Assembly: GCA_016722515.1 (NCBI GenBank)
Contig: JADKJE010000001.1
Coordinates: forward strand, 310,001-374,000
Origin: Alphaproteobacteria bacterium
Lineage (GTDB): Bacteria; Pseudomonadota; Alphaproteobacteria; Rickettsiales; JADKJE01
Reading direction: 5' to 3'
DNA length: 64,000 nt
Below the pieces are notes generated by a model, which saw nothing but the letters and a program-made list of their open reading frames with translations, was not told the DNA's origin and ran no database searches. Of this stretch, positions 27,119 through 35,890 are shown piece after piece (positions within the stretch are counted from its first letter, which is position 1; every line of letters starts with the position of its first letter). The position numbers were made by a program, and so were the translations under genes.

Positions 27119-28657
27119 ATGACAGCAGCAATGAATGAAGTATTAGAGAAAAAACGTAAATTAGCCCGCCAAGGTGGCGGAGCTAAACGTATTGACGTTC
27201 AACACGCTAAGGGAAAACTTACCGCCCGTGAGCGTCTTGAGGTACTGCTTGACCCAGAATCCTTTGAAGAATATGGCATGTTCGTTGAACATCGCTGTAC
27301 CAATTTTGGTTTAGCCAGTGACAAAGTTCCAGGCGATGGCGTTATAACCGGACAAGGAACCATCAATGGTCGTCTGGTTTTCGTTTACAGTCAGGATTTC
27401 ACCGTTATGGGTGGTTCGCTTAGCGAAACCAATGCTAAGAAAATCTGCCACATTCAGGATATGGCTCTTAAATTAGGTGCGCCGATCATCGGCCTTAATG
27501 ATTCTGGTGGCGCACGTATCCAGGAAGGGGTTGATTCACTCAGCGGTTACGGTGAAATTTTCCAACGTAATGTTGATGCCTCAGGAGTTATCCCACAAAT
27601 TTCATTGATTATGGGCCCTTGTGCCGGTGGAGCCGTTTATTCCCCTGCTCTTACTGATTTTACCATAATGGTTCGCAACAGTTCTTATATGTTTGTGACA
27701 GGTCCTGATGTCGTAAGAACCGTTACCCACGAAGAAGTAACACAGGAACGTCTCGGTGGCGCTTCAGTGCACACCACTAAATCCGGCGTTGCAGACCTTG
27801 CATTTGATAATGATATCGAAGCACTCCTTCAAGCCCGACGCCTTTTTAACTTCTTACCATCATCCAACCGTCCAGGTTCACTACCGTATCGCTTTACCGA
27901 AGATCCTGGCGACAGGATTGATTTATCGCTTGATACACTGGTTCCTGACAACACGAATAAACCATACAATATGAAAGAATTGCTGATTCGCGTTGTCGAT
28001 GAGGGTGATTTCTTTGAAATTCAACCTGACTATGCACGTAATATCATTATCGGCTTTGGCCGGATGGGTGGTGGTACGGTAGGGTTTGTTGCCAATCAAC
28101 CCATGCACCTGGCTGGCTGTTTAGATATTGATGCCTCTCGTAAAGCGGCACGTTTTATCCGTTTCTGTGATGCCTTTAATATCCCTATTATTACCTTTGT
28201 CGATGTGCCAGGTTTCTTACCAGGTGTCGCGCAGGAACATAATGGTATTATTAAACATGGGGCTAAATTGTTATATGCCTATGCCGAGGCCACCGTTCCC
28301 AAAATCACCATGATTACCCGTAAAGCGTATGGCGGTGCTTATATCGTAATGAATTCAAAACATTTACGCGGCGATATTAACTATGCGTGGATTAATGCCG
28401 AAATAGCCGTAATGGGGCCAGAAGGCGCGGTTGAAATTATTTTCCGTAACAACCTCGAAAATGATGTCGAGAAAAAAGCCAAGATTGCCGATTATCGCAA
28501 AAAATTTGCGAGTCCGTTCGTGGCGGCAGCACGCGGTTACCTGGATGATATCGTACGTCCGCGTAATACCCGTTGGCGTCTTATTCGTGCCCTAAAACTC
28601 TTGGCAAATAAACAAGATTCAAAACCTTGGAAAAAACATGATAACTTGCCGCTTTAG
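27119..28657 (+). CDS. pccB: Propionyl-CoA carboxylase beta subunit
   Basis: 512 residues from the ATG at 27119, which has GACGAGGAATG just upstream and gives the normal start LEKKRKLARQGGGAKRIDVQ. Both crotonase-like carboxyltransferase halves are present: NDSGGARIQEGVDSLSGYGE with the first acyl-CoA oxyanion region, and MITRKAYGGAYIVMNSKHLR with the second. The HxGPC-like IMGPCAGGAVYSPAL is also there. With PccA it converts propionyl-CoA to methylmalonyl-CoA. The ORF opens inside ilvD but the extra N-terminus is not expected to be used. Confidence 0.95.
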   Translation: MTAAMNEVLEKKRKLARQGGGAKRIDVQHAKGKLTARERLEVLLDPESFEEYGMFVEHRCTNFGLASDKVPGDGVITGQGTINGRLVFVYSQDFTVMGGSLSETNAKKICHIQDMALKLGAPIIGLNDSGGARIQEGVDSLSGYGEIFQRNVDASGVIPQISLIMGPCAGGAVYSPALTDFTIMVRNSSYMFVTGPDVVRTVTHEEVTQERLGGASVHTTKSGVADLAFDNDIEALLQARRLFNFLPSSNRPGSLPYRFTEDPGDRIDLSLDTLVPDNTNKPYNMKELLIRVVDEGDFFEIQPDYARNIIIGFGRMGGGTVGFVANQPMHLAGCLDIDASRKAARFIRFCDAFNIPIITFVDVPGFLPGVAQEHNGIIKHGAKLLYAYAEATVPKITMITRKAYGGAYIVMNSKHLRGDINYAWINAEIAVMGPEGAVEIIFRNNLENDVEKKAKIADYRKKFASPFVAAARGYLDDIVRPRNTRWRLIRALKLLANKQDSKPWKKHDNLPL

Positions 28658-28692
28658 TCTGTATCAGTAATCAAATAGGAATATTGAGGGTT

Positions 28693-30684
28693 ATGTTCAA
28701 AAAAATCTTAATTGCTAATCGTGGTGAAATTGCCTGCCGTATTATTCGGTCTTGCAAAAAAATGAAAATCAAAACCGTAGCGGTTTATTCAGAAGCCGAT
28801 ACCAACGCGCTCCATGTGCGGATGGCCGATGAAGCGCTGTACATTGGTTCTTCTCCTGCGCCACAAAGCTATCTCCATCTGGAAAACCTTCTTGATGCCG
28901 TGATGCAAAGCGGCGCCCAGGGGGTTCACCCAGGGTATGGATTTTTATCCGAAAACTGCGTTCTTGCCGAAGAACTGGCTGCGCAAAATGTAGCTTTCAT
29001 TGGCCCGAACATCAACGCCATCCGTCTAATGGGTGATAAAATCGAAGCAAAGAAACTCGCTAAAAACGCAGGCGTAAGTACCGTTCCCGGTTATATGGGG
29101 GTTATTAAAAATGAAAAAGAAGCCATTAAGATAGCCAATGATATCGGCTATCCTGTGATGATTAAAGCAGCAGCAGGCGGTGGCGGTAAAGGAATGCGGG
29201 TTGTCCATACGGCAAAAGAAGTGCCTCAGGCTTTTAGTTCTGCCTCCAACGAGGCACGCAATAGCTTTAGCGATGGCCGTATTTTTATTGAAAAATTCAT
29301 TCAAAACCCTCGCCATATTGAAATCCAGGTGCTTGCCGATAAACACGGCAATGTCGTCTGCCTGGGCGAACGCGAATGCTCCATTCAACGCCACCATCAA
29401 AAAGTGATCGAGGAAGCCCCCTCCCCTTTCCTTGATGCCAAAACCCGTCAATCCATGTACAAGCAATCCATCGCTTTAGCAAAAAAAGTAGGTTACGATT
29501 CCGCTGGTACGATTGAGTTTATTGTCGATCAGAAAAAGAATTTTTATTTCCTGGAAATGAATACCCGTTTACAAGTTGAACACTGCGTAACGGAGCAGAT
29601 TACCGGAATCGATATCGTTGAACAAATGATTCGTGTCGCGGCTGGTGAAAAATTACCGTTTACCCAAAGTGATATTGAACTCAAAGGCTGGTCGATTGAA
29701 TCACGTATTTATGCCGAAGATCCGTCACGTGGGTTTATGCCATCGAGCGGGCGCCTGATCCAATATCAAGAACCTACGCTCAGTGATACTGTCCGTGTGG
29801 ATAGCGGCGTTTACGAAGGTGGTGAGGTCAGCATGTTTTATGATGCAATGATCGCTAAATTAATCACCCATGGCAAAGACCGTAATGAAGCTATTCAGTC
29901 CATGCGCGATGCTCTGGGCGAATTTGTGATCTCGGGTATTTCACATAATATCAGTTTCCTTGAAGCCGTAATGGCGAATGACCGCTTTGTCAGTGGTAAA
30001 CTCTCCACCAGCTTTATTGCCGAAGAATATCCTGATGGGTTTGAAGGTGCTGATTTAACCAATGAAACCACCAAGGTTTTCCTGGCTGCTGCTGTGCATC
30101 TGTATTTAACAGATGCTGAACGTTCGGCCAAAACATCTGGACAAATCCCCGGACGCAGCCGCCAAATTGGTACAGTATGGGGAGTGTATATTGACGATAA
30201 CCACTATACAATTAACACCCGTAAGCGCGAAGCCGGATATGATATTGTGCTGGAAACTGAAATTATCAGTATTCGCAGTAACTGGACATTAGGCACAACC
30301 TTGTTTAAAGGTCGTGTAAACGGAAAATTGGTCAATATCCATATTGAACCGTTGCCCGTTGGTTACCGCCTAACCCATGCAGGCTCAAGCGTGATTGCTG
30401 CCGTACATACGCCACGGATTGCTGAACTTACCAAGTTTATGCCAACGTCTGAAAAAATCCGCAAAACCCCTGAGTTATGCGCCCCGATTTCTGGAATGGT
30501 CGTTGATGTCAAAGTCAAAGAAGGCGAAGAAGTCAAAGCCGGCCAAGATTTGGTGATTATTGAAGCCATGAAAATGGAAAATATAATCTTCGCCGAATCG
30601 GATGAAACCATCTGCGCTGTTCGTGTTAAAAAAGGTGACAGTGTCAGTGTTGGTCAGCAATTATTGGAGTTTGAGATTGAATAA
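28693..30684 (+). CDS. pccA: Propionyl-CoA carboxylase alpha subunit (biotin carboxylase + BCCP)
   Basis: 663 residues from the ATG at 28693 (MFKKILIANRGEIACRIIRS). The biotin carboxylase part has the glycine-rich loop AAAGGGGKGMRVV, RHIEIQVLADKHGNVVCLGE and EMNTRLQVEHCVTE. The C-terminal biotinyl domain carries Lys627 in EAMKMENI. A BT-type linker domain lies between, as in PCC and unlike acetyl-CoA carboxylase. It follows pccB by 35 nt. Confidence 0.95.
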   Translation: MFKKILIANRGEIACRIIRSCKKMKIKTVAVYSEADTNALHVRMADEALYIGSSPAPQSYLHLENLLDAVMQSGAQGVHPGYGFLSENCVLAEELAAQNVAFIGPNINAIRLMGDKIEAKKLAKNAGVSTVPGYMGVIKNEKEAIKIANDIGYPVMIKAAAGGGGKGMRVVHTAKEVPQAFSSASNEARNSFSDGRIFIEKFIQNPRHIEIQVLADKHGNVVCLGERECSIQRHHQKVIEEAPSPFLDAKTRQSMYKQSIALAKKVGYDSAGTIEFIVDQKKNFYFLEMNTRLQVEHCVTEQITGIDIVEQMIRVAAGEKLPFTQSDIELKGWSIESRIYAEDPSRGFMPSSGRLIQYQEPTLSDTVRVDSGVYEGGEVSMFYDAMIAKLITHGKDRNEAIQSMRDALGEFVISGISHNISFLEAVMANDRFVSGKLSTSFIAEEYPDGFEGADLTNETTKVFLAAAVHLYLTDAERSAKTSGQIPGRSRQIGTVWGVYIDDNHYTINTRKREAGYDIVLETEIISIRSNWTLGTTLFKGRVNGKLVNIHIEPLPVGYRLTHAGSSVIAAVHTPRIAELTKFMPTSEKIRKTPELCAPISGMVVDVKVKEGEEVKAGQDLVIIEAMKMENIIFAESDETICAVRVKKGDSVSVGQQLLEFEIE

Positions 30685-30710
30685 CCGATGCACCCATAAG
30701 GATATTAGCT

Positions 30711-31982
30711 ATGTTTGAAACTCAAAAGATTTTCTCGCAGGCTAATACAATGGTGCTGCACCCAACCCTTAAAGTTGACCAGTACAGCGACTCCGAGCTT
30801 GCTTTTCGTTTAGAAGAGGCTGTGGGCTTGGCCCATGCAATTCATCTGACTATTATCCACCAAGAAGTGCTTAAACTCAGCGACTTCCGTCCCTCTACCT
30901 TTATCACCAAGGGAAAAGTAGAAGGATTGAAAGAAAAAATCAAAGAATTGGAAATTGAGCTGGTGATTGTCGACCACGACATTACCCCCATTCAACAGAA
31001 AAACCTGGAAGGTGCCTGGGAATGCAAAGTCATTGACCGCACAGGATTGATTCTTGAAATTTTTGGCGAAAGGGCAGCAACGCGAGAAGGACTTTTACAA
31101 GTAGAACTTGCATCACTTGAATATCAAAAAGGCCGCCTTGTGCGTACCTGGACTCACCTTGAACGTCAACGTGGAGGATTTGGTTTTATGGGCGGTCCAG
31201 GTGAAAGCCAAATTGAAGCTGACCGACGATTAATCCGCGAACGCATTGCTCGAATCAAAGGCCTGCTGGAAACGGTCGTGCGCACCCGTGAGCTTCACCG
31301 AAAATCACGCCGACAGGTTCCCTACCCAGTTATTGCCCTGGTTGGTTATACCAATGCTGGCAAATCCACTCTCTTCAATGCACTCACCGGCGCAGATGTA
31401 TTGGTAGAAAATAAGTTGTTTGCCACCCTTGATCCAACCATGCGTGTTGTTAAGCTACCTTCTGGGCGCAACATTATTTTATCCGATACCGTAGGATTTG
31501 TATCACGTTTACCTACCCAGCTGGTTGCTGCTTTCCGCGCAACCCTTGAAGAAGTAGTCGAAGCCGACTTACTCCTGCATGTGCGTGATATTTCGCATCC
31601 ACAGACTGAGGAACAAAAAGACGATGTCGAGCAGGTGATTAAAAGCTTGGGCATCCATGATAAATATCATCATCATACCATCGAGGTCTTAAATAAAATC
31701 GATCGTCTTGAATGTATGCCTCCCATTTCAAACGCCATTCCTGTTTCTGCTGCAAAACGCATTAACCTCGATCTCCTGCTTGACCATATCGATAACAGGC
31801 TTAAAGATGCTAACATCGTCCAGGAAGTGACGATCCCTTACACTGACGGTAAAATCATCGCCTGGATTTACGAACACGCTGAAATCATTTCCCGCCAGGA
31901 CACCGAAGAATCCATTCAGTTTATTTTGCGGATATCTGATAAACACTGGGCACACTTAAAGCTTATGCTGCCGCAGAGTTAA
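30711..31982 (+). CDS. hflX: GTPase HflX
   Basis: 423 residues. The N-terminal HflX domain has IIVDHDITPIQQKN-like VDHDITPIQQKNLEGAWECK and VIDRTGLILEIFGERAATRE, then the signature GFGFMGGPGESQIEADRR. The G domain has G1 GYTNAGKSTLFNAL, G3 DTVGFVSRLP and G4 NKID. HflX splits ribosomes under stress. It starts 26 nt after pccA with AAGGATATT upstream. hfq, a common neighbour, is not present. Confidence 0.95.
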   Translation: MFETQKIFSQANTMVLHPTLKVDQYSDSELAFRLEEAVGLAHAIHLTIIHQEVLKLSDFRPSTFITKGKVEGLKEKIKELEIELVIVDHDITPIQQKNLEGAWECKVIDRTGLILEIFGERAATREGLLQVELASLEYQKGRLVRTWTHLERQRGGFGFMGGPGESQIEADRRLIRERIARIKGLLETVVRTRELHRKSRRQVPYPVIALVGYTNAGKSTLFNALTGADVLVENKLFATLDPTMRVVKLPSGRNIILSDTVGFVSRLPTQLVAAFRATLEEVVEADLLLHVRDISHPQTEEQKDDVEQVIKSLGIHDKYHHHTIEVLNKIDRLECMPPISNAIPVSAAKRINLDLLLDHIDNRLKDANIVQEVTIPYTDGKIIAWIYEHAEIISRQDTEESIQFILRISDKHWAHLKLMLPQS

Positions 31983-32049
31983 GTAGTCGGGGTTGCGTAG
32001 GAAAAATAGGAATTTTGCTAGTCGCAAAATAGTTTTGCGCTGGATTCCC

Positions 32050-32098
32050 GCCCTTTATAAGCAGCACTCGCCTACGGCTCATACTGCTTAAAAAGGGC
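32050..32098. repeat. Palindromic element related to the 119-bp repeats
   Basis: GCCCTTTATAAGCAG and CTGCTTAAAAAGGGC form arms with two mismatched positions around a loop containing ACTCGCCTACGGCTCATACT. The same loop core, as ACTCGCCTGCGGCTCATACT on the minus strand, is the loop of the two longer repeats nearby. It may also act as the hflX terminator region. Confidence 0.6.
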
Positions 32099-32130
32099 AA
32101 GAATGACGGTGTTTTTTTGGGGTAGGTAAT

Positions 32131-32248
32131 CCCCCACCCACTCCGTCATATTCAGCCATTTTCGTAGTATGAGCCGCAGGCGAGTACGAAGAAAATGGCT
32201 GGATATCCAGGCCCCTTCTTAAAACTCATTGCGCATAGCGCAATTCCT
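32131..32248 (+). repeat. Palindromic repeat, copy A
   Basis: 118 bp nearly identical to 32658-32776. The core is a hairpin with arms CAGCCATTTTCGTA and TACGAAGAAAATGGCTG, with a small bulge, around GTATGAGCCGCAGGCGAG. It ends in a second small palindrome TTGCGCATAGCGCAA. There is no coding potential. Confidence 0.85.
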
Positions 32249-32265
32249 TACTATCTTATACACGT

Positions 32266-32565
32266 CTAACACACTCCATACCAATCCTTAGCAAGATCAT
32301 CCCATTCAGGATTTGCCTTTTCGATTAATATTATCTTATCTGACCGCAACATTTTCTTCATGCGTTTTTCTAGTGAAATAGCTTCAAGTGCACGAGTGCA
32401 TGCTCTATAGTAAACAAGATTTGCAACACTATACTGATGTGTAAATCCCTGATATGTACCTGTCTTATGCTGCCAAACCCGTTTAGGTAAATTAGACGTT
32501 ACTCCTATATAAAGAGTCCCATTCTTTTGGCTTGCCATGATATACACGCAGAAGGATTTGTTCAT
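32266..32565 (-). CDS. GIY-YIG endonuclease-domain protein (UPF0213-like)
   Basis: 99 residues from ATG 32565. FCVYIMASQKNGTLYIGVTS is the GIY-YIG motif, followed by NLPKRVWQHKTGTYQGFTHQ with the catalytic Arg and by AISLEKRMKKM with the catalytic-site Glu. These small single-domain proteins occur in many copies in some alphaproteobacteria, often next to repeats. This one sits between two copies of the palindromic repeat. The substrate is unknown. Confidence 0.88.
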   Translation of the reverse strand: MNKSFCVYIMASQKNGTLYIGVTSNLPKRVWQHKTGTYQGFTHQYSVANLVYYRACTRALEAISLEKRMKKMLRSDKIILIEKANPEWDDLAKDWYGVC

Positions 32566-32657
32566 AGACAAACGTTGTAATACTACACACCAACAATTGC
32601 AATATTTATTTACAACAAACACCACTTGGTAACGGTATTTTTTGAGCGTACCTCACG

Positions 32658-32776
32658 CCCCCACCCACTCCGTCATATTCAGCCATTTTCGTAGTATGAG
32701 CCGCAGGCGAGTACGAAGAAAATGGCTGGATATCCAGGCTCCTTCTTAAAACTCATTGCGCGTTAGCGCAATTCCT
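32658..32776 (+). repeat. Palindromic repeat, copy B
   Basis: 119 bp, the same as copy A except for three or four changes (for example GGCTCCTT for GGCCCCTT and GCGCGTTAGCGC for GCGCATAGCGC). It is in the same orientation as copy A, on the other side of the GIY-YIG gene, about 40 bp before the FNR box. Confidence 0.85.
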
Positions 32777-32813
32777 AATCCAATCCTTAACTTAATATTT
32801 TTTTCCCACGTAC

Positions 32814-32827
32814 TTGATCTATGTCAA
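32814..32827 (+). promoter_or_regulatory. FNR-type box upstream of the cbb3 cluster
   Basis: TTGATCTATGTCAA matches the FNR/Anr consensus TTGAT-N4-ATCAA at nine of ten fixed positions. It lies about 100 nt before the likely start of the TauE/DsbD-like gene that leads into ccoN. Confidence 0.7.
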
Positions 32828-32915
32828 AGCAGCACATCAACCACATGCTGTACCATCAACGATACATATGATCATACCACATTGCGCAGCACTCATCCCC
32901 TCGTCGGGATCTCTT

Positions 32916-33557
32916 ATGATGACTCTTTTTTTAGGCGGGTTGACCGGTAGTTTTACCCATTGCCTGGCTATGTGTGGGCCATTGGTTATGTGTGGTGCTT
33001 GCAAAACAACATGTATCGAAGAGAAAAAAACAGGTTCGGCGTTGATGGTCAAACGAAGTTTGAATCTGCCGTACCATCTAGGACGAGCGTTAATCTATGG
33101 ACTATTAGGTGCACTCAGTGCCCTCCTCCTCAAACCTGTAACGCATAATGTTTACTGGCCCTGGCTTGCGGCCCTTCTGCTCATCATCGCAGGAACCATT
33201 TTTATAACAACCAGCATTTCATCACTCGTGGGCTGCAACCACAGAAGTCGTTATGGTTGGGTAGAACATGTGGCAGCCAATAAGCCTCATTTTTTAAGAG
33301 GTATACTCACGGGATTTATCCCCTGCGGGCTGCTTTATGCTGCACTTTTGCTTGCATCCACAACCACCAACCCTTTTATGGCATTTACAGGGATGGTGCT
33401 GTTTGTTTCAGGAACATTACCCGCCTTCTGGCTTGCCAGTTTGGGTGCAGAGTTTCTTTCCAATAAGGGTCGTTTTGCTACACAAAAAATCGGCAAAATT
33501 ATCATGGGTCTCAATGGCTGTATTTTACTAGTACTGGCCGCTAAAATATTTGTATGA
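32916..33557 (+). CDS. TauE/DsbD-like membrane protein leading the cbb3 cluster
   Basis: 213 residues from the ATG at 32916, with about six helices. The conserved start GGLTGSFTHCLAMCGPLV and the later GILTGFIPCGLLYAALLLA with a Pro-Cys pair are typical of the UreH/DsbD_2-type proteins found beside cbb3 operons, thought to help copper or redox homeostasis during oxidase assembly. Cysteine-rich CGACKTTC follows helix 1. Upstream ORF extension to 32814 would overlap the FNR box, so it is not used. Eight nt separate its stop from ccoN. Confidence 0.85.
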   Translation: MMTLFLGGLTGSFTHCLAMCGPLVMCGACKTTCIEEKKTGSALMVKRSLNLPYHLGRALIYGLLGALSALLLKPVTHNVYWPWLAALLLIIAGTIFITTSISSLVGCNHRSRYGWVEHVAANKPHFLRGILTGFIPCGLLYAALLLASTTTNPFMAFTGMVLFVSGTLPAFWLASLGAEFLSNKGRFATQKIGKIIMGLNGCILLVLAAKIFV

Positions 33558-33565
33558 GGTAACGA

Positions 33566-35005
33566 ATGAATCGCGACAAAATAGCTATTATCTATAACGA
33601 CCATATTGTGAAATGCTTTACACTGGCCGCTGTCTTTTGGGCCATTGTTGGTTTTGGTGCTGGATTATTCATTGCGCTACAAATGGCCTTCCCCGATTTA
33701 AATATCGGCGAATATCTTACCTTTGGACGCCTAAGGCCCATTCATACCTCAGCTGTCATTTTTGCTTTTGGCGGTAACGTCTTATTTGCTACCAGTTACT
33801 TTGTGGTTCAGCGTACCTGTCAAACACGGTTGTGGAATGATAATCTGGCAACATTCACCTTTTGGGGGTATCAGATTTTTATTATCCTGGCTGCCTCAGG
33901 CTACCTGCTTGGTATTACACAAGGCAAAGAATATGCAGAACCCGAATGGTATACAGACCTCTGGCTTACCATCGTCTGGGTGTGTTATTTACTGATTTTT
34001 TTGATGACCTTAAAAAACAGGCAGGAACCACATATTTACGTAGCGAATTGGTTCTATCTAGCCTTCATCGCTACCGTTGCTGTTTTGCATCTCGTCAATA
34101 ATGTCTCCCTGCCCATTTCTCTTATGAGTACAAAAAGCGTATCCGTATGGGGGGGTGTACAAAGCGCCCTCATTCAATGGTGGTACGGACATAACGCCGT
34201 TGGCTTCTTCCTCACCGCTGGGTTTCTAGGCATTATGTATTACTTTATCCCTAAACGCGCCGAACGCCCTGTCTATTCTTATCGTTTATCGATACTACAT
34301 TTTTGGTCGTTACTTTTCATTTATATCTGGGCAGGACCACACCACCTTATTTATACCGCACTGCCAGACTGGGCACAAACATTGGGGATGACCTTTTCGA
34401 TCATGTTATGGATGCCAAGCTGGGGCGGAATGATTAACGGTATCATGACACTATCAGGTGCGTGGCATAAATTGCGTGAAGATCCCGTTCTTCGTTTTAT
34501 GATTATCGCCTTAGCATTCTACGGGATGAGTACCTTTGAAGGCCCCCTCATGGCAATAAAATCGGTTAATTCACTATCGCATTATACCGATTGGACCATC
34601 GGTCACGTTCATTCTGGTGCATTAGGATGGGTAGCCTTTATTAGTTTCGGTGCGATTTACCACATGGTACCCGTGCTTTGGAAAAAACAGCTTTACTCAA
34701 TGCGACTGGTGAACACCCATTTGTGGGTGGCTACGATCGGTATTGTCCTTTACATCACCGCCATGTGGGTTGCAGGTATCATGCAAGGTTTGATGTGGCG
34801 CTCTTACGACCATTTAGGCTTCTTGGAATATTCATTTGTCGAAACCGTGGCAGCCATGCACCCCTACTATCTGATTCGTGCATTAGGTGGGCTTCTCTAC
34901 CTGTCAGGCGCTTTAATCATGGTTTATAACCTCTGGAGAACCATTACGACTTGCGGAAAATGCCCATCTTGCCAAGGCTGCAAAAAGGAGAATAGCGATG
35001 CTTAA
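33566..35005 (+). CDS. ccoN: Cytochrome c oxidase cbb3-type subunit I
   Basis: 479 residues, twelve helices. Haem b and binuclear centre ligands are seen in LRPIHTSAVIFAFGGN, WWYGHNAVGFFLTAGF, AGPHHLIYTALPDW and TIGHVHSGALGWVAF. It is the catalytic proton-pumping subunit with high oxygen affinity. The C-terminal tail CGKCPSCQGCKKE is unusually cysteine-rich. AGGTAACGA precedes the ATG. Confidence 0.96.
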   Translation: MNRDKIAIIYNDHIVKCFTLAAVFWAIVGFGAGLFIALQMAFPDLNIGEYLTFGRLRPIHTSAVIFAFGGNVLFATSYFVVQRTCQTRLWNDNLATFTFWGYQIFIILAASGYLLGITQGKEYAEPEWYTDLWLTIVWVCYLLIFLMTLKNRQEPHIYVANWFYLAFIATVAVLHLVNNVSLPISLMSTKSVSVWGGVQSALIQWWYGHNAVGFFLTAGFLGIMYYFIPKRAERPVYSYRLSILHFWSLLFIYIWAGPHHLIYTALPDWAQTLGMTFSIMLWMPSWGGMINGIMTLSGAWHKLREDPVLRFMIIALAFYGMSTFEGPLMAIKSVNSLSHYTDWTIGHVHSGALGWVAFISFGAIYHMVPVLWKKQLYSMRLVNTHLWVATIGIVLYITAMWVAGIMQGLMWRSYDHLGFLEYSFVETVAAMHPYYLIRALGGLLYLSGALIMVYNLWRTITTCGKCPSCQGCKKENSDA

Positions 35006-35735
35006 TAAACACAAGAAAATCGAAAGGAATTCATTTTGGTTACTCGTACTCAGCCTCGTGGTTATTTCAATCGGCGGCCTGGTGGAAATTGTCCCCTTAT
35101 TCAGGATAGAAACCACCATTGAAAAAGTAGAAGGCATGCGCCCTTATACACCTTTGGAGTTAGCAGGGCAGCAAATCTATATTCGCGAAAACTGCTCCGC
35201 TTGCCATAGTCAGCAAATACGACCGCTGCGTGATGAAGTCGAACGTTATGGCCATTATTCATTAGCGGCCGAAAGCATGTATGATCATCCGTTCCTATGG
35301 GGATCAAAACGTACAGGGCCAGATTTAGCACGTGTGGGTGGCAAGTACTCCGATCAATGGCACGTAGCGCACTTAATTAATCCCCGCGATGTTGTGCCCG
35401 AATCCATCATGCCCGGTTACTCATATATGCTCAATAAAGGCGTTGATACCTATGAGATAAAGGATCTCATGAAAGCCATGAAAACGGTAGGAGTGCCCTA
35501 CACACAAGCCATGATTGAAAATGCCAGGCAGGATATCATAACCCAGGCCATCCCTGGCGGAGATGCCACTGAATTAAAGAAACGTTATGGCAATACAATC
35601 ATTGCCCGTGATTTTGATGGGCAGGATCAGTTTGTTTCTGAAATGGATGCGCTGATTGCCTATCTTCAAGTATTAGGAACCATGGTTGATATCAACGATT
35701 ACGATATCAAACAAATCGCAAAGGAGGCCAAGTAA
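34998..35735 (+). CDS. ccoO: Cytochrome cbb3 oxidase subunit II (mono-haem c)
   Basis: 245 residues: one N-terminal helix (LLVLSLVVISIGGLVEIVPL) and a haem c site ENCSACHSQQIRPL with Cys66, Cys69 and His70. The distal Met ligand is probably in SIMPGYSYM. It overlaps the ccoN stop by 8 nt. It passes electrons from CcoP to CcoN. Confidence 0.95.
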   Translation: MLNKHKKIERNSFWLLVLSLVVISIGGLVEIVPLFRIETTIEKVEGMRPYTPLELAGQQIYIRENCSACHSQQIRPLRDEVERYGHYSLAAESMYDHPFLWGSKRTGPDLARVGGKYSDQWHVAHLINPRDVVPESIMPGYSYMLNKGVDTYEIKDLMKAMKTVGVPYTQAMIENARQDIITQAIPGGDATELKKRYGNTIIARDFDGQDQFVSEMDALIAYLQVLGTMVDINDYDIKQIAKEAK

Positions 35736-35890
35736 TGTTGAATTCACTCCTGGACGCTGCCCCGGTTTGCAGCCTATTACTCTTTTTCTCTATTTTTGTT
35801 GGCATTTCCCTATGGGTGATGCGCCCAAGTTTGCGTGAACGGTTTGATAACTATGCCCATATTCCATTAAAGGAGAAATCCGATGCTTAG
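35735..35890 (+). CDS. ccoQ: Cytochrome cbb3 oxidase small subunit CcoQ
   Basis: 51 residues beginning MLNSLLDAAPVCSLLLFFSI and containing one helix, then WVMRPSLRERFDNYAHIPLK. It sits exactly between ccoO (ATG overlaps the TAA by one base) and ccoP (8-nt overlap), with AAGGAGGCC as ribosome-binding site. The position and the R..FD.YA.IPL tail identify CcoQ, a stabiliser of the complex. Confidence 0.9.
   Translation: MLNSLLDAAPVCSLLLFFSIFVGISLWVMRPSLRERFDNYAHIPLKEKSDA

Noticed and set aside
29026..29466. 146-codon ORF antisense to pccA
   Set aside because: Frame shadow opposite the ATP-grasp domain.
32050..32776. Repeats as a CRISPR array
   Set aside because: Only three elements, of different lengths, with no regular spacers and no cas genes.
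32814..32915. Extended N-terminus of the TauE/DsbD-like protein
   Set aside because: The TTG start coincides with the FNR box and the extension has no conserved features.
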